Positions 56,163-64,000 of a stretch of DNA of 64,000 nucleotides are shown piece by piece (position 1 is the stretch's first letter; every line of letters begins with the position of its first letter). The stretch covers positions 1-64,000 of the forward strand of contig CALWTS010000031.1 in NCBI GenBank assembly GCA_944384535.1. The letters run 5' to 3'. The notes under the pieces are model-generated. The model did no database searches, was not told the origin of the DNA, and worked only from the letters and a program-made list of their open reading frames with translations. Both the position numbers and the translations under genes were made by a program. The stretch is from an uncultured Clostridia bacterium. GTDB lineage: Bacteria; Bacillota; Clostridia; Christensenellales; UBA1242.

Positions 56163-56819
56163 CTATTTAGTTTCCTTTACTGTTGTCGACTTTTTTGCAG
56201 TTGTTTTTTTTGCTGTTGTTTTTTCTTTATTTTCTTTAACTGCCGTTTCTTTCTTTGCAGTTGCTGTTTTCTTTGTAGTTGTTGCTTTCTTTGGTTCAGC
56301 CTTTTCTTCAACTTCTACTTTTTTATCTGCAACCTTTTTAGTTGTCTTTGTTGATGTAGCTTTTTTAGTTGTTTTTTTAACTTCTTCAACTTCCTCAACT
56401 TTTTCTTCTGATTTCTTCACACCAGCAACTTTTAATTTTGCATTTTTAAGGTCTGATGCTTTTATTGCTTTTTTAGCTTCTTTCTTTGTTTGTTTTACAT
56501 ATTCTTTATCAAGAGAAGCACCACACTTCTTACATGTTCTTACTTTCTTTCCATTTATCTCAGTGTGAGCTACTCTAGTTGCTTTTCCACACACTGGACA
56601 AACAACCATAACATTTGAAGCCTCTATTGGAGCAGGTCTTTTGAAGATTCCGCCCTTATCTTGTTGTGACTTTGGTTTTTGATGTTTTGAAACAATATTT
56701 ACATTTTCAACAAGAACTTTATTAGCATCTGCATATACCGCAGTTACTTTTCCAGATTTACCTTTATCTTTACCAGCAATAACTACAACATTATCACCTG
56801 TCTTTATTGTCATCTTCAT
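56163..56819 (-). CDS. rplX: 50S ribosomal protein L24 with zinc ribbon and long basic tail
   Basis: 218 residues, roughly twice the usual ~105. The first ~100 residues are L24: KOW domain KTGDNVVVIAGKDKGKSGKV, then KPKSQQDKGGIFKRPAPIEA, and a zinc-ribbon pair CPVC / CKKC of the clostridial form. Residues ~110-218 are low-complexity Lys/Thr/Ala/Glu (KKTTKKAT, KKTAKKST-like), resembling histone H1 tails. Start ATG 56819 has GGAG 6 bases upstream. L24 nucleates 50S assembly. Confidence 0.95.
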   Translation of the reverse strand: MKMTIKTGDNVVVIAGKDKGKSGKVTAVYADANKVLVENVNIVSKHQKPKSQQDKGGIFKRPAPIEASNVMVVCPVCGKATRVAHTEINGKKVRTCKKCGASLDKEYVKQTKKEAKKAIKASDLKNAKLKVAGVKKSEEKVEEVEEVKKTTKKATSTKTTKKVADKKVEVEEKAEPKKATTTKKTATAKKETAVKENKEKTTAKKTTAKKSTTVKETK

Positions 56820-56831
56820 CGTATGCTCCTT

Positions 56832-57200
56832 TTATATTACGTCTGGTGCAAGTGATATAATTTTCATATACCCCTTATCACGAAGCTCTCTTGCAATAGG
56901 TCCAAATACACGAGTTCCTTTAGGCTGTTTTTGATTATCGATAATCACTGCAGCGTTGTCATCAAATCTAATATGAGAACCATCTTGTCTTCTAAGTCCC
57001 TTTGAAGAACGAACAATAACAGCTTTTACAACATCACCTTTCTTTACAGTTCCACCAGGAATAGCTTTTTTTACTGAAGCAACAATAACATCACCGATAT
57101 TACCACTTCTTCTAAATGAACCACCAAGAACTCTAATACACATAATTTCTTTTGCACCCGTGTTGTCTGCAACCTTTAATCTTGTTTGTGGTTGAATCAT
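56832..57200 (-). CDS. rplN: 50S ribosomal protein L14
   Basis: 122 residues. [60 protein letters not shown] and [20 protein letters not shown]. Forms bridges to 30S. Highly conserved in sequence and length. Confidence 0.99.
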   Translation of the reverse strand: MIQPQTRLKVADNTGAKEIMCIRVLGGSFRRSGNIGDVIVASVKKAIPGGTVKKGDVVKAVIVRSSKGLRRQDGSHIRFDDNAAVIIDNQKQPKGTRVFGPIARELRDKGYMKIISLAPDVI

Positions 57201-57214
57201 AATCGTTCCTCCTA

Positions 57215-57478
57215 TTACTTAGCTTTTTCAATGATTTCTACAACTCTGAAATACTTGTCTTTACTAAGAGGACGAGTTTCCATTATACGAACTGTATCAC
57301 CAATTCCGCATTCGTTGTTTTCATCATGAGCTTTAAAAGTTTTCGACTTTTGAACAACTTTTTTATAGATTGGGCTTTTAACTCTGGAAACGATTTTAAC
57401 TACAACAGTTTTATCCATTTTACCAGCGCTAACAACTTCGCCAATACGAGTAATTCTTGAATTTCTAATTGTTTCCAT
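57215..57478 (-). CDS. rpsQ: 30S ribosomal protein S17
   Basis: 87 residues, OB fold. [20 protein letters not shown] near 12, [20 protein letters not shown] near 38 and [19 protein letters not shown]. Its first 14 bases overlap the end of rpmC. Confidence 0.98.
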   Translation of the reverse strand: METIRNSRITRIGEVVSAGKMDKTVVVKIVSRVKSPIYKKVVQKSKTFKAHDENNECGIGDTVRIMETRPLSKDKYFRVVEIIEKAK

Positions 57479-57683
57479 CGTTGCCTCCCTTTTCTTCTAA
57501 TTCTTTTTCTCTTAAAACAGTTTTAACTCTTGCAATATCCTTCTTAACATTATGAATAGCCATTGGATTTGCGAGAGAACGTGTAGCGTGAGAGAAACGG
57601 AGATTAAATAATTCACTATTAAGTTCTTTAAGTTTTGCATTTAATTCAGCAACAGATAGATATTTAATTTCATTAATTTTCAT
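57465..57683 (-). CDS. rpmC: 50S ribosomal protein L29
   Basis: 72 residues, two long helices: [20 protein letters not shown] and the [20 protein letters not shown] signature. Located at the polypeptide exit. Overlaps rplP by 11 bases and rpsQ by 14, so translation is probably coupled. Confidence 0.97.
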   Translation of the reverse strand: MKINEIKYLSVAELNAKLKELNSELFNLRFSHATRSLANPMAIHNVKKDIARVKTVLREKELEEKGGNDGNN

Positions 57684-58110
57684 CTTTCACACCACCTTTT
57701 GCTTCTTCTTTTTTAATAAATTTAACTTTGCAAGGAAGTTTATGTCCTGCAAGTCTAAGTGCTTCTTTAGCAGTTTCTTCACTAACACCTTCTATCTCAA
57801 AAAGCACTCTACCAGGTTTAACGACTGCTACCCAGTACTCAGGAGAACCTTTACCAGAACCCATACGAGTTTCTGCAGGTTTTTTTGTTACTGGTTTATC
57901 TGGAAAAATTTTAATCCAAACTTTACCATCACGTCTTGTATATCTAGTTAAAGCAATACGTGCAGCTTCGATTTGGTTAGACTTAATCCAGCATGGCTCA
58001 GTAGCAACAATACCATAAGAACCATAAGCAAGAGTATTACCTCTTGTAGCTTTCCCAGTCATTCTCCCTCTCATTACTTTTCTTCTTTTAACTCTTTTAG
58101 GCATTAACAT
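57673..58110 (-). CDS. rplP: 50S ribosomal protein L16
   Basis: 145 residues. [41 protein letters not shown] segment (here [19 protein letters not shown]) and [18 protein letters not shown]. Start at 58110 (GGAGG 9 bases upstream); a second ATG two codons on is possible. Organises helices near the A site. Shares one base with the rpsC stop. Confidence 0.97.
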   Translation of the reverse strand: MLMPKRVKRRKVMRGRMTGKATRGNTLAYGSYGIVATEPCWIKSNQIEAARIALTRYTRRDGKVWIKIFPDKPVTKKPAETRMGSGKGSPEYWVAVVKPGRVLFEIEGVSEETAKEALRLAGHKLPCKVKFIKKEEAKGGVKDEN

Positions 58111-58781
58111 TATTCTTGTCCTCCTTTTTTATCAGACGACTTGTTGCCAAGAATTTCACCCTTGTAAATCCAGCACTTAACACCGATTTTACCAATCATT
58201 GTATAAGCAGCAGCTTCACCATAATCAATATCAGCTCTAAGAGTATGAAGAGGAACAGAACCTCTAAATTGTTTTTCAGTTTGTGCTTTTTCATTTGCTT
58301 TCAAAAGAACACCACTTACTTGCATTTTGCAACCTTTAGCACCTGCTTTCATTACTCTTTCTATAGCTTGTTTTAAAGCTCTCTTTGCAGCAACACGTTT
58401 TTCAATTTGTAAAACAATACTTTCTGCAACAAGTTGAGCATCAAGATCTGGTTTTTTGATTTCTTTTACATTGACAAGTAATAATTTTACTGGTCTTGCA
58501 ATTTTAGCGATTTCTTTCTTAATTCCTTCAATTCCAGCACCTTTAGTACCAATTATCATACCAGGTTTAGCTGTGAAGATATTTACAACAAGTTTGCCCT
58601 CCGTTCTTTCGATAGTAACCTTAGAAATTGAGCATGCCCTGTATTTTTTGATTAAAAAGTTTTTGATATCTTGGTCTTCTTTAAGATTTGCAGCAAAAGT
58701 TTTCTTATCTGCATACCATGTAGAATTCCAATCTTTATTGATACCTACTCTAAGTCCTATTGGACTAACTTTTTGTCCCAT
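58110..58781 (-). CDS. rpsC: 30S ribosomal protein S3
   Basis: 223 residues. [22 protein letters not shown] domain with [20 protein letters not shown] near 84, and [20 protein letters not shown]. Part of the mRNA entry tunnel with helicase activity. One base separates it from rplV. Confidence 0.98.
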   Translation of the reverse strand: MGQKVSPIGLRVGINKDWNSTWYADKKTFAANLKEDQDIKNFLIKKYRACSISKVTIERTEGKLVVNIFTAKPGMIIGTKGAGIEGIKKEIAKIARPVKLLLVNVKEIKKPDLDAQLVAESIVLQIEKRVAAKRALKQAIERVMKAGAKGCKMQVSGVLLKANEKAQTEKQFRGSVPLHTLRADIDYGEAAAYTMIGKIGVKCWIYKGEILGNKSSDKKGGQE

Positions 58782-58782
58782 C

Positions 58783-59172
58783 TTAGCCTCCTACCACTTC
58801 ATCAAGCACAATTGTTATGTGTGAAGTCTTTTTGAGTATAACATTTCCAGAACCTTTTGCTCTAGCACTCATTCTTTTAAATTGAGGACCACTTGTAGCA
58901 TAAGCTTCTTTTACAAATAATGTTTCAACATTCTTACCCATGTTGTTTTCAGCATTTGCAATCGCACTTTTAAGAACTTTGAGACTTTCAAATGCGCCTT
59001 TGTCAGGCATATTTTCAAGAATAGCAACTGCTTCTTCAGCTTTCTTTCCTCTTACAAGGTCAAGAATATAAGTAATCTTTGAAGGACTCATTCTTACGTA
59101 TTTAGCAATAGCATATGGATATTTTTTCTCACTTGCACGTTTTTGTGCTTTTTGTCTAATTCTTGTAGCCAT
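58783..59172 (-). CDS. rplV: 50S ribosomal protein L22
   Basis: 129 residues. The N-terminus carries a ~15-residue basic extension; then AKYVRMSPSKITYILDLVRG, and the exit-tunnel loop with MSARAKGSGNVILKKTSHIT near 105. Changes in this loop affect macrolide sensitivity in other species. Confidence 0.98.
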   Translation of the reverse strand: MATRIRQKAQKRASEKKYPYAIAKYVRMSPSKITYILDLVRGKKAEEAVAILENMPDKGAFESLKVLKSAIANAENNMGKNVETLFVKEAYATSGPQFKRMSARAKGSGNVILKKTSHITIVLDEVVGG

Positions 59173-59181
59173 TATTCACCC

Positions 59182-59472
59182 CTATTTTTTTGCCTTACTT
59201 GCAACTGCTGCCGACTTTTTAGTATGTCCCTTGTAAGTTCTTGTTGGAGAGAACTCTCCAAGTTTGTGACCTACCATCTCTGCAGTACAGTAAACAGGGA
59301 CGTGTTTTTTACCATTGTGAACTGCAAAAGTAAATCCTACACAATCAGGATAGATAGTAGATGCTTTTGACCAAGTTTTTATAGGTCTTTTAACTCCAGA
59401 TGCTTGCATCTCTGCTACTTTCTTTAAAAGACTTGGATGAACATAAGGCTTTTTCTTTAATGATTTGCTCAT
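59182..59472 (-). CDS. rpsS: 30S ribosomal protein S19
   Basis: 96 residues. [38 protein letters not shown] and [20 protein letters not shown]. Head protein paired with S13. Confidence 0.98.
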   Translation of the reverse strand: MSKSLKKKPYVHPSLLKKVAEMQASGVKRPIKTWSKASTIYPDCVGFTFAVHNGKKHVPVYCTAEMVGHKLGEFSPTRTYKGHTKKSAAVASKAKK

Positions 59473-59483
59473 AATCTTCTCTC

Positions 59484-60311
59484 CTAATTAACTCTCTTAA
59501 CCATTAAACGGTTAGATTTATTTTTTCTCTTTCTAGTCTTATAACCAAGAGCAGGTTTATTCCATGGAGTAACAGGACCAGCAAGACCTACAGGGCTCTT
59601 ACCTTCACCACCACCGTGTTTGTGATCGTTAGGGTTCATAACCACACCACGAACGGTAGGTCTAACGCCCATATGTCTTTTTCTTCCAGCTTTTCCAAGT
59701 GATACAAGCTCATGGTCAATATTTCCAACAGTTCCAATAGTTGCACGACAATTTAACAATACTTTTCTCATTTCTCCACTTGGAAGACGAAGAGTTGCGT
59801 ATTTTCCTTCTTTTGCCATTAATTGAACTTCCGAACCTGCACTACGAGCAAGCTGAGCACCTTTTTTAGGTTGAAGTTCAATGTTGTGAACTAATGAACC
59901 TACAGGAATTGATGAGAGTGGAAGAGAATTTCCGACTTTAATTTCAACATTTTCTCCACTCATAACTACATCACCATCTTTAAGTCCTACAGGAGCAATA
60001 ATATATATTTTTTCTCCATCAGCATAATTTAAAAGCGCAATGTATGCTGTTCTGTTAGGATCATATTCAATACCTACAACTTTTGCAGGAATGTTGTCTT
60101 TGTTTCTTTTAAAATCGATAACACGATATTTTTGTCTATTTCCACCACCCTGGTGTCTAACAGTAACTTTTCCTTGAGAATTTCTTCCAGAATTCTTATC
60201 TTTTTTAACAAGAAGTGATTTCTCAGGAGTTGTTTTTGTAATTTCTTCATAGGAAGAGGTTGTATAAAATCTTCTTCCAGCAGAAGTTGGTCTATGAATC
60301 TTAATTGCCAT
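59484..60311 (-). CDS. rplB: 50S ribosomal protein L2
   Basis: 275 residues. Required for subunit joining and peptidyl transfer. [20 protein letters not shown] near 48, GREGK-like [20 protein letters not shown] near 194 and the catalytic-region signature [20 protein letters not shown] near 221. Confidence 0.99.
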   Translation of the reverse strand: MAIKIHRPTSAGRRFYTTSSYEEITKTTPEKSLLVKKDKNSGRNSQGKVTVRHQGGGNRQKYRVIDFKRNKDNIPAKVVGIEYDPNRTAYIALLNYADGEKIYIIAPVGLKDGDVVMSGENVEIKVGNSLPLSSIPVGSLVHNIELQPKKGAQLARSAGSEVQLMAKEGKYATLRLPSGEMRKVLLNCRATIGTVGNIDHELVSLGKAGRKRHMGVRPTVRGVVMNPNDHKHGGGEGKSPVGLAGPVTPWNKPALGYKTRKRKNKSNRLMVKRVN

Positions 60312-60326
60312 TTTATAACCTCCCTA

Positions 60327-60629
60327 TTAAGATAAGCTGTCAAAGAAGGCAATTGATTTAGAACTATCTTTTAAGATTACAATTGCTTTTTTGTAATCAC
60401 TTGTTCTTCCAATCGTTCTTCCAGCTTTAGTGTTTTGAGTTTTTTTGTGGCCCTTCACGTTAACAGTGTTAACCTTTTCTACTTGAACTCCAAAAAGTTC
60501 TTCAACGGCCTTTTTAATTTCAACTTTACCAGCATTCTTAGCTACAACAAATGTGTAGATCTTATTTTGAATACCTGAATAACTTTTCTCAGTGAGAAGT
60601 GGTTTTATAATGATTTTATTTGCTTCCAT
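60327..60629 (-). CDS. rplW: 50S ribosomal protein L23
   Basis: 100 residues. [20 protein letters not shown] at the start and [20 protein letters not shown]. Docking site for trigger factor and SRP at the exit tunnel. Start adjoins the rplD stop with one shared base. Confidence 0.97.
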   Translation of the reverse strand: MEANKIIIKPLLTEKSYSGIQNKIYTFVVAKNAGKVEIKKAVEELFGVQVEKVNTVNVKGHKKTQNTKAGRTIGRTSDYKKAIVILKDSSKSIAFFDSLS

Positions 60630-61255
60630 TATTCTGCGTACGCCTCCTCAATAGATTTTATAGCAGATTGAGTAAGTACAATGTTTTTATTTGCAACAAC
60701 ATCATAAACATTTAAACTATCAACCTCAACAATGCTTAAGTCCTCAAGGTTTGCTGTAGCTCTCTTAACATTTGCATCATTAACATCATTAACAACTAAA
60801 ACAGAACCATCAAACTTAAAAGCATCAACGAATGCTTTAGCTTCTTTTGTCTTAGGATTTTCAAAATAGAATTTGTCTAAAACAACAACTTCATTTTGAG
60901 CAATCTTTGTACTAATTGCACTAAGAAGCGCATATCTTTTCTTTTGTTTATTTACTTTTTTAGAGAAATCTCTAGGTTTTGGAGCAAAAACAACTCCACC
61001 ACCAGTCCATTGAGGACCTTTAGAAGAACCTTGTCTAGCTCTTCCTGTACCTTTTTGACGCCAAGGTTTTTTCGCATGACCTCTTACTTCACTTCTTGTG
61101 AGAGCTGATTTTGTTCCTTGTCTTTGATTTGCATTATAAGCAACAATGACTTCATGGATAAGAGGTTCCTTATACTCCACTGCAAAAAGTTCATCAGGGA
61201 GATTAACTTGACCAACTTCCTTGGCCTGCATATTATAAACTTTAACTTTTGCCAT
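60629..61255 (-). CDS. rplD: 50S ribosomal protein L4
   Basis: 208 residues. The tunnel extension reads [20 protein letters not shown] then [17 protein letters not shown] near 75. In E. coli L4 represses the S10 operon through its leader; the structured leader at the head of this operon makes a similar loop possible but unproven. Confidence 0.98.
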   Translation of the reverse strand: MAKVKVYNMQAKEVGQVNLPDELFAVEYKEPLIHEVIVAYNANQRQGTKSALTRSEVRGHAKKPWRQKGTGRARQGSSKGPQWTGGGVVFAPKPRDFSKKVNKQKKRYALLSAISTKIAQNEVVVLDKFYFENPKTKEAKAFVDAFKFDGSVLVVNDVNDANVKRATANLEDLSIVEVDSLNVYDVVANKNIVLTQSAIKSIEEAYAE

Positions 61256-61266
61256 GTTTAACTCCT

Positions 61267-61902
61267 TTAGTTGCCTTTAACTGCTTCACGAATTGTTATA
61301 ACTGAACCTTTAGGACCAGGAATGCAACCTTTCACAAGAATAATATTTCTTGAAGGATCAACCTTAACAATTTCAAGATTTTGAATTGTAACTCTCTCTA
61401 CACCATAGTGTCCAGGCATGTTTTTATTTTTAAACACTCTAGAAGGTGTTGAGTTAGCACTCATAGAGCCGACTTCTCTATGAACAGGACCAGTACCATG
61501 TGTCATCTTTAATCTGTGTTGATTCCATCTCTGAATTACACCAGTAAATCCACGACCACGAGTAGTTCCTGTTACGTCAACCTTATCTCCCTCGGTAAAG
61601 ATGTCTGCTTTAACTTCTTGACCAAGAGTATAATCACTTGCATTTTCAAACTTAAGTTCCTTAACAATTCTATAAGATTCAATACCGGCTTTTTTGAAAG
61701 CTCCTGTCATAGGTTTGTTAACTCTTTGAGCTTTTTGTTTTTCAAATGCAACGACTACTGCATCATAACCATCCTTTTCGTTGTTTTTAATCTGAACAAC
61801 AGGGCAAGGACCAGCCTCAACAACAGTAACTGGAATAACCACGCCTTCAGGAGTGAAGACTTGAGTCATGCCAAGTTTCTTGCCAATAATTGCTTTTTTC
61901 AT
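61267..61902 (-). CDS. rplC: 50S ribosomal protein L3
   Basis: 211 residues. MKKAIIGKKLGMTQVFTPEG, VDVTGTTRGRGFTGVIQRWN near 108 and GPVHREVGSMSANSTPSRVF. Contacts the peptidyl-transferase centre. 19 bases after rpsJ. Confidence 0.98.
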   Translation of the reverse strand: MKKAIIGKKLGMTQVFTPEGVVIPVTVVEAGPCPVVQIKNNEKDGYDAVVVAFEKQKAQRVNKPMTGAFKKAGIESYRIVKELKFENASDYTLGQEVKADIFTEGDKVDVTGTTRGRGFTGVIQRWNQHRLKMTHGTGPVHREVGSMSANSTPSRVFKNKNMPGHYGVERVTIQNLEIVKVDPSRNIILVKGCIPGPKGSVITIREAVKGN

Positions 61903-61921
61903 TTTAATGTCTTCCTCCTAA

Positions 61922-62230
61922 TTATAACTTGATTTTGATATCAACTCCAGCAGGCAAATCGATTTTCATAAGTGCATCAACAGCCTTAGCAGATGGAGAA
62001 TAAATATCAATAAGTCTTTTGTGAGTTCTTGACTCAAATTGTTCACGACTATCCTTATCTTTGTGTGGTGAACGAATAATAGTTACCACTTCTCTGTCTG
62101 TAGGAAGTGGAATTGGCCCTGCAACTTTTGCGCCGAACTTTTCAGCAGTATCAATAATTCTTTTACAAGCTTCATCGATAAGACTGTGTTCGAAGGCCTT
62201 TAATTTAATTCTAATAACTTGTGTTGCCAT
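61922..62230 (-). CDS. rpsJ: 30S ribosomal protein S10
   Basis: 102 residues from ATG 62230 (GGAGG 11 bases upstream); an in-frame TTG nine codons earlier precedes the RBS and is rejected. [40 protein letters not shown] near 41 and [20 protein letters not shown]. Also NusE in antitermination. First gene of the ribosomal operon. Confidence 0.98.
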   Translation of the reverse strand: MATQVIRIKLKAFEHSLIDEACKRIIDTAEKFGAKVAGPIPLPTDREVVTIIRSPHKDKDSREQFESRTHKRLIDIYSPSAKAVDALMKIDLPAGVDIKIKL

Positions 62231-62468
62231 TAAATAAAATACCTCCTGTAATAGCAATGCTAACCATCAACATTTCCCCTTTAAACAATACTTCGTGTTA
62301 AAATTTTACCAATGGTACACTTACCCACGTGTATCGCGCTGTAAGAGTTTAAAAAATGTGACTTTTGGTTAGTCGCCGTGGTCTAAAATGCCACGAACTT
62401 GTCCACATAAATTCTCTTTGATTGCCGGTAATCAAAGTAACCTTATGTTTCAACCCATAATTCACAGC
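62231..62468 (-). promoter_or_regulatory. Structured 5' leader of the S10 operon
   Basis: About 238 untranslated bases. Hairpins on the minus strand: CTTTGATT-N6-AATCAAAG (62416-62437), CGTGG-N9-CCACG (62377-62395), then GCGACT-N7-AGTCAC with one mismatch followed by ATTTTTT (62351-62376), which looks like a transcription attenuator, and TACAC-N8-GTGTA around 62310-62340. The arrangement suggests feedback control by a ribosomal protein; which one is not shown. Confidence 0.65.
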
Positions 62469-62474
62469 AATACT

Positions 62475-62503
62475 ATAATATCAAAATAAAGTAAATAAGT
62501 CAA
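62475..62503 (-). promoter_or_regulatory. rpsJ: S10 operon promoter
   Basis: TTGACT (62498-62503) - 17 bases - TATTAT (62475-62480) on the minus strand, upstream of the long leader. It should drive about 16.7 kb from rpsJ to the SHOCT gene; I saw no other strong promoter inside. Confidence 0.85.
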
Positions 62504-62533
62504 CAATTTTATTAAATAATTTAAAAGAATTTT

Positions 62534-62569
62534 AAAAAAGAAAAAAGAGAATTAAAAACAATTCTCTTT
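62534..62569 (-). terminator. Terminator after the InlB-repeat-like gene
   Basis: AAAGAGAATT - 6-base loop - AATTCTCTTT (62544-62569) followed on the minus strand by TTTCTTTTTT. Insulates recO's transcript from the S10 promoter. Confidence 0.85.
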
Positions 62570-62619
62570 ATATCATATTTATAAAACCATTTTTGTTAAA
62601 ACATATTCTTAATATAGTA

Positions 62620-63222
62620 TTAAGCACCAATTTCATTCAATAAACTAAAATCTGCATAAATAATTATGTTGGAGTTTGGCATTTTAATTTTATTATTGTC
62701 GATTTCAAAAATAAGACGATCATCACCTTCTAGTACGTAATACATTTTTGATAATTCGTAATTTACACTTGGTATTGCAGATATAGTTATTTCTTCACCC
62801 TCTATCGCATCATTTTTATTTGTTGTAATACTACCATTTTCAACACTACCTACCTGAACCTTATATAACTTATCATAGTTTGCTGTATATGTACCCACAG
62901 AATTACTAAACACGCTAAAAGAATATTCTTTGCTTTTACTTATTTCTTTTCCTTGAAAAGACCAACTTCTAAATCTATACCCAGAAACATCTTGAGCCTT
63001 TATAGTTATATATTCTCCTTCATTATAATTTCCACTGCCATCTATTTGAATAGCTTCTATATTAGAATTTAATTCAATATGGTAAGTTTTATCTTTTGTA
63101 AGAGTAAATAAAAGGATAAAACCAATCAACATTAAAAACACAACAACCCCTAATATTATCCAATATAGGATATGTCTTTTATTATCACAAATACTAATTA
63201 CTTTCTCTTGTTTTTTATCCAT
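62620..63222 (-). CDS. Membrane-anchored InlB B-repeat-like protein
   Basis: 200 residues. A short basic cytoplasmic N-terminus, a membrane segment (residues ~19-41, YWIILGVVVFLMLIGFILLF), then an extracellular part with two divergent InlB B-repeat (Flg_new_2-like) units: NEGEYITIKAQDVSGYRFRS near 65 and IEGEEITISAIPSVNYELSK near 140, each with VENGSI/GSGNYN turns. Such domains are common in clostridial surface proteins. No signal-peptidase site is visible, so it is probably held by the membrane segment. 31 bases after recO. Confidence 0.8.
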   Translation of the reverse strand: MDKKQEKVISICDNKRHILYWIILGVVVFLMLIGFILLFTLTKDKTYHIELNSNIEAIQIDGSGNYNEGEYITIKAQDVSGYRFRSWSFQGKEISKSKEYSFSVFSNSVGTYTANYDKLYKVQVGSVENGSITTNKNDAIEGEEITISAIPSVNYELSKMYYVLEGDDRLIFEIDNNKIKMPNSNIIIYADFSLLNEIGA

Positions 63223-63253
63223 TTTTCCCCCTTGTTTTTATATTGAAATAATA

Positions 63254-63964
63254 CTAAATAATACTAATTACCTTATAACCAGTTCTCCAAATATAATTTG
63301 TAGTCAATAAATAGTGAATTTGACTTATAACCATTCCTTGAAAATGCACTGTTTCTAGTTTTTCATAATCCGTATTTGTCAATATTTTAATTGCATTATA
63401 ACACGCATCCGACACAGGCAAGCAATTATCTCTTTTACAAGCAGGACAAACAATTTCTCCTATTTCTAAATTTAAATACCTAACACCAAGTTTTGCACCG
63501 CACGATGAACAAGTTTCGTTAATAAATTTATAACCCATTGCATCTAAAACTGAAATTAAAAATTTATCTACAACATGAAACTTACTTACATCATCATAGC
63601 ATAAAGTTTTTAAAGCATCTAGCATTTCAATAAATAATTGCACATTGGGTTCTAATGCAATTTTCGAAACAATGTCAAGAATAGCACAACCCTCATAATA
63701 CTTTTCAATATTTGAAGTTATTTCATAGAAACTATTAATTATATCAACAGATGTTACAATATAGTAATTTTTTCCTTCTTCTAAAATAAAATCGCCAAAA
63801 CAAAACATTTCTTTTGCAGCTTTTAATTTTGCTTTATCTCCCCGAACTCCTTTCATTGTAACATTAATTATACCATTTTCAACTGTAAAAAGTTTTATAA
63901 CTTTATCTTTTTCTTTGATATTAGTTCCGCCAAGTACTATTCCTCTCACCTTTAAAGTAGCCAT
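63254..63964 (-). CDS. recO: DNA repair protein RecO
   Basis: 236 residues from ATG 63964 (AGGAAT upstream; an ATG eight codons earlier is possible). RecO with RecR loads RecA on SSB-coated DNA and anneals strands. N-terminal OB fold (KVRGIVLGGTNIKEKDKVIK; LFTVENGIINVTMKGVRG) and a zinc site with CSSC near 151 and CPAC near 175. The upstream neighbour lies outside the window. Confidence 0.95.
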   Translation of the reverse strand: MATLKVRGIVLGGTNIKEKDKVIKLFTVENGIINVTMKGVRGDKAKLKAAKEMFCFGDFILEEGKNYYIVTSVDIINSFYEITSNIEKYYEGCAILDIVSKIALEPNVQLFIEMLDALKTLCYDDVSKFHVVDKFLISVLDAMGYKFINETCSSCGAKLGVRYLNLEIGEIVCPACKRDNCLPVSDACYNAIKILTNTDYEKLETVHFQGMVISQIHYLLTTNYIWRTGYKVISII

Positions 63965-64000
63965 ATTCCTATTCCAACTCCAAATCATCTAATTTTATTT

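Noticed and set aside
56116..56568. 150-codon plus-strand frame opposite rplX
   Set aside because: Antisense shadow of a Lys/Thr-rich coding sequence, giving a Phe/Val-rich product without RBS.

Overview
The window looks like a chromosomal segment of a low-GC member of the Firmicutes, most likely an uncultivated gut-type Clostridia. This is inferred from gene content and order. The S10-spc-alpha ribosomal operon has the clostridial form, with a KOW-domain gene between map and infA and Cys-containing (zinc) S4, S14 and L36. whiA is present, and a whiA-dnaE-pfkA cluster is kept. The sequence is very AT-rich, with good Shine-Dalgarno sites and TTGACA/TATAAT-type promoters. I see no rRNA, IS element, CRISPR array, prophage or conjugative module. 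Most genes lie on the minus strand.

Layout. 1-3.1 kb: an operon of an AAA+ CbxX/SpoVK-type ATPase and a WYL-domain regulator that runs off the window, with a dyad in its promoter. 3.4-5.9 kb: metG, and divergently a YycJ-type metallo-hydrolase with an apparently leaderless promoter. 5.9-8.9 kb: an unrecognised 970-residue helical protein converging on uvrBA. 13.8-14.6 kb: two divergent small proteins sharing a soluble N-terminal domain and a C-terminal membrane anchor. 14.5-34.5 kb: radC, coupled to a giant 6411-residue lipoprotein gene rich in GLUG-like repeats, which takes up about 30% of the window. 34.9-37.3 kb: ttcA and gpmI. 37.4-38.0 kb: six tRNA genes (Gly, Arg, His, Gln, Gln, Lys) behind one strong promoter. 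38.1-44.3 kb: PHP-whiA-dnaE-pfkA operon, without the rapZ and yvcK usually found there. 44.5-45.7 kb: dtd and a DUF2441-like gene. 45.8-62.5 kb: the ribosomal super-operon from rpsJ to rplQ plus a SHOCT membrane protein, with a structured leader in front of rpsJ. 62.6-64 kb: an InlB-repeat-like membrane protein and recO.

Functional themes are translation (27 ribosomal-protein genes, infA, map, two tRNA-quality or modification enzymes, six tRNAs), DNA replication and repair (dnaE, uvrAB, recO, radC), central glycolysis (gpmI, a divergent pfk) and envelope biology (secY, the giant lipoprotein, small anchored proteins). The most unusual items are the giant lipoprotein, the paired membrane-anchored small proteins, the 970-residue protein, the degenerate phosphofructokinase and the histone-tail-like extension on L24.
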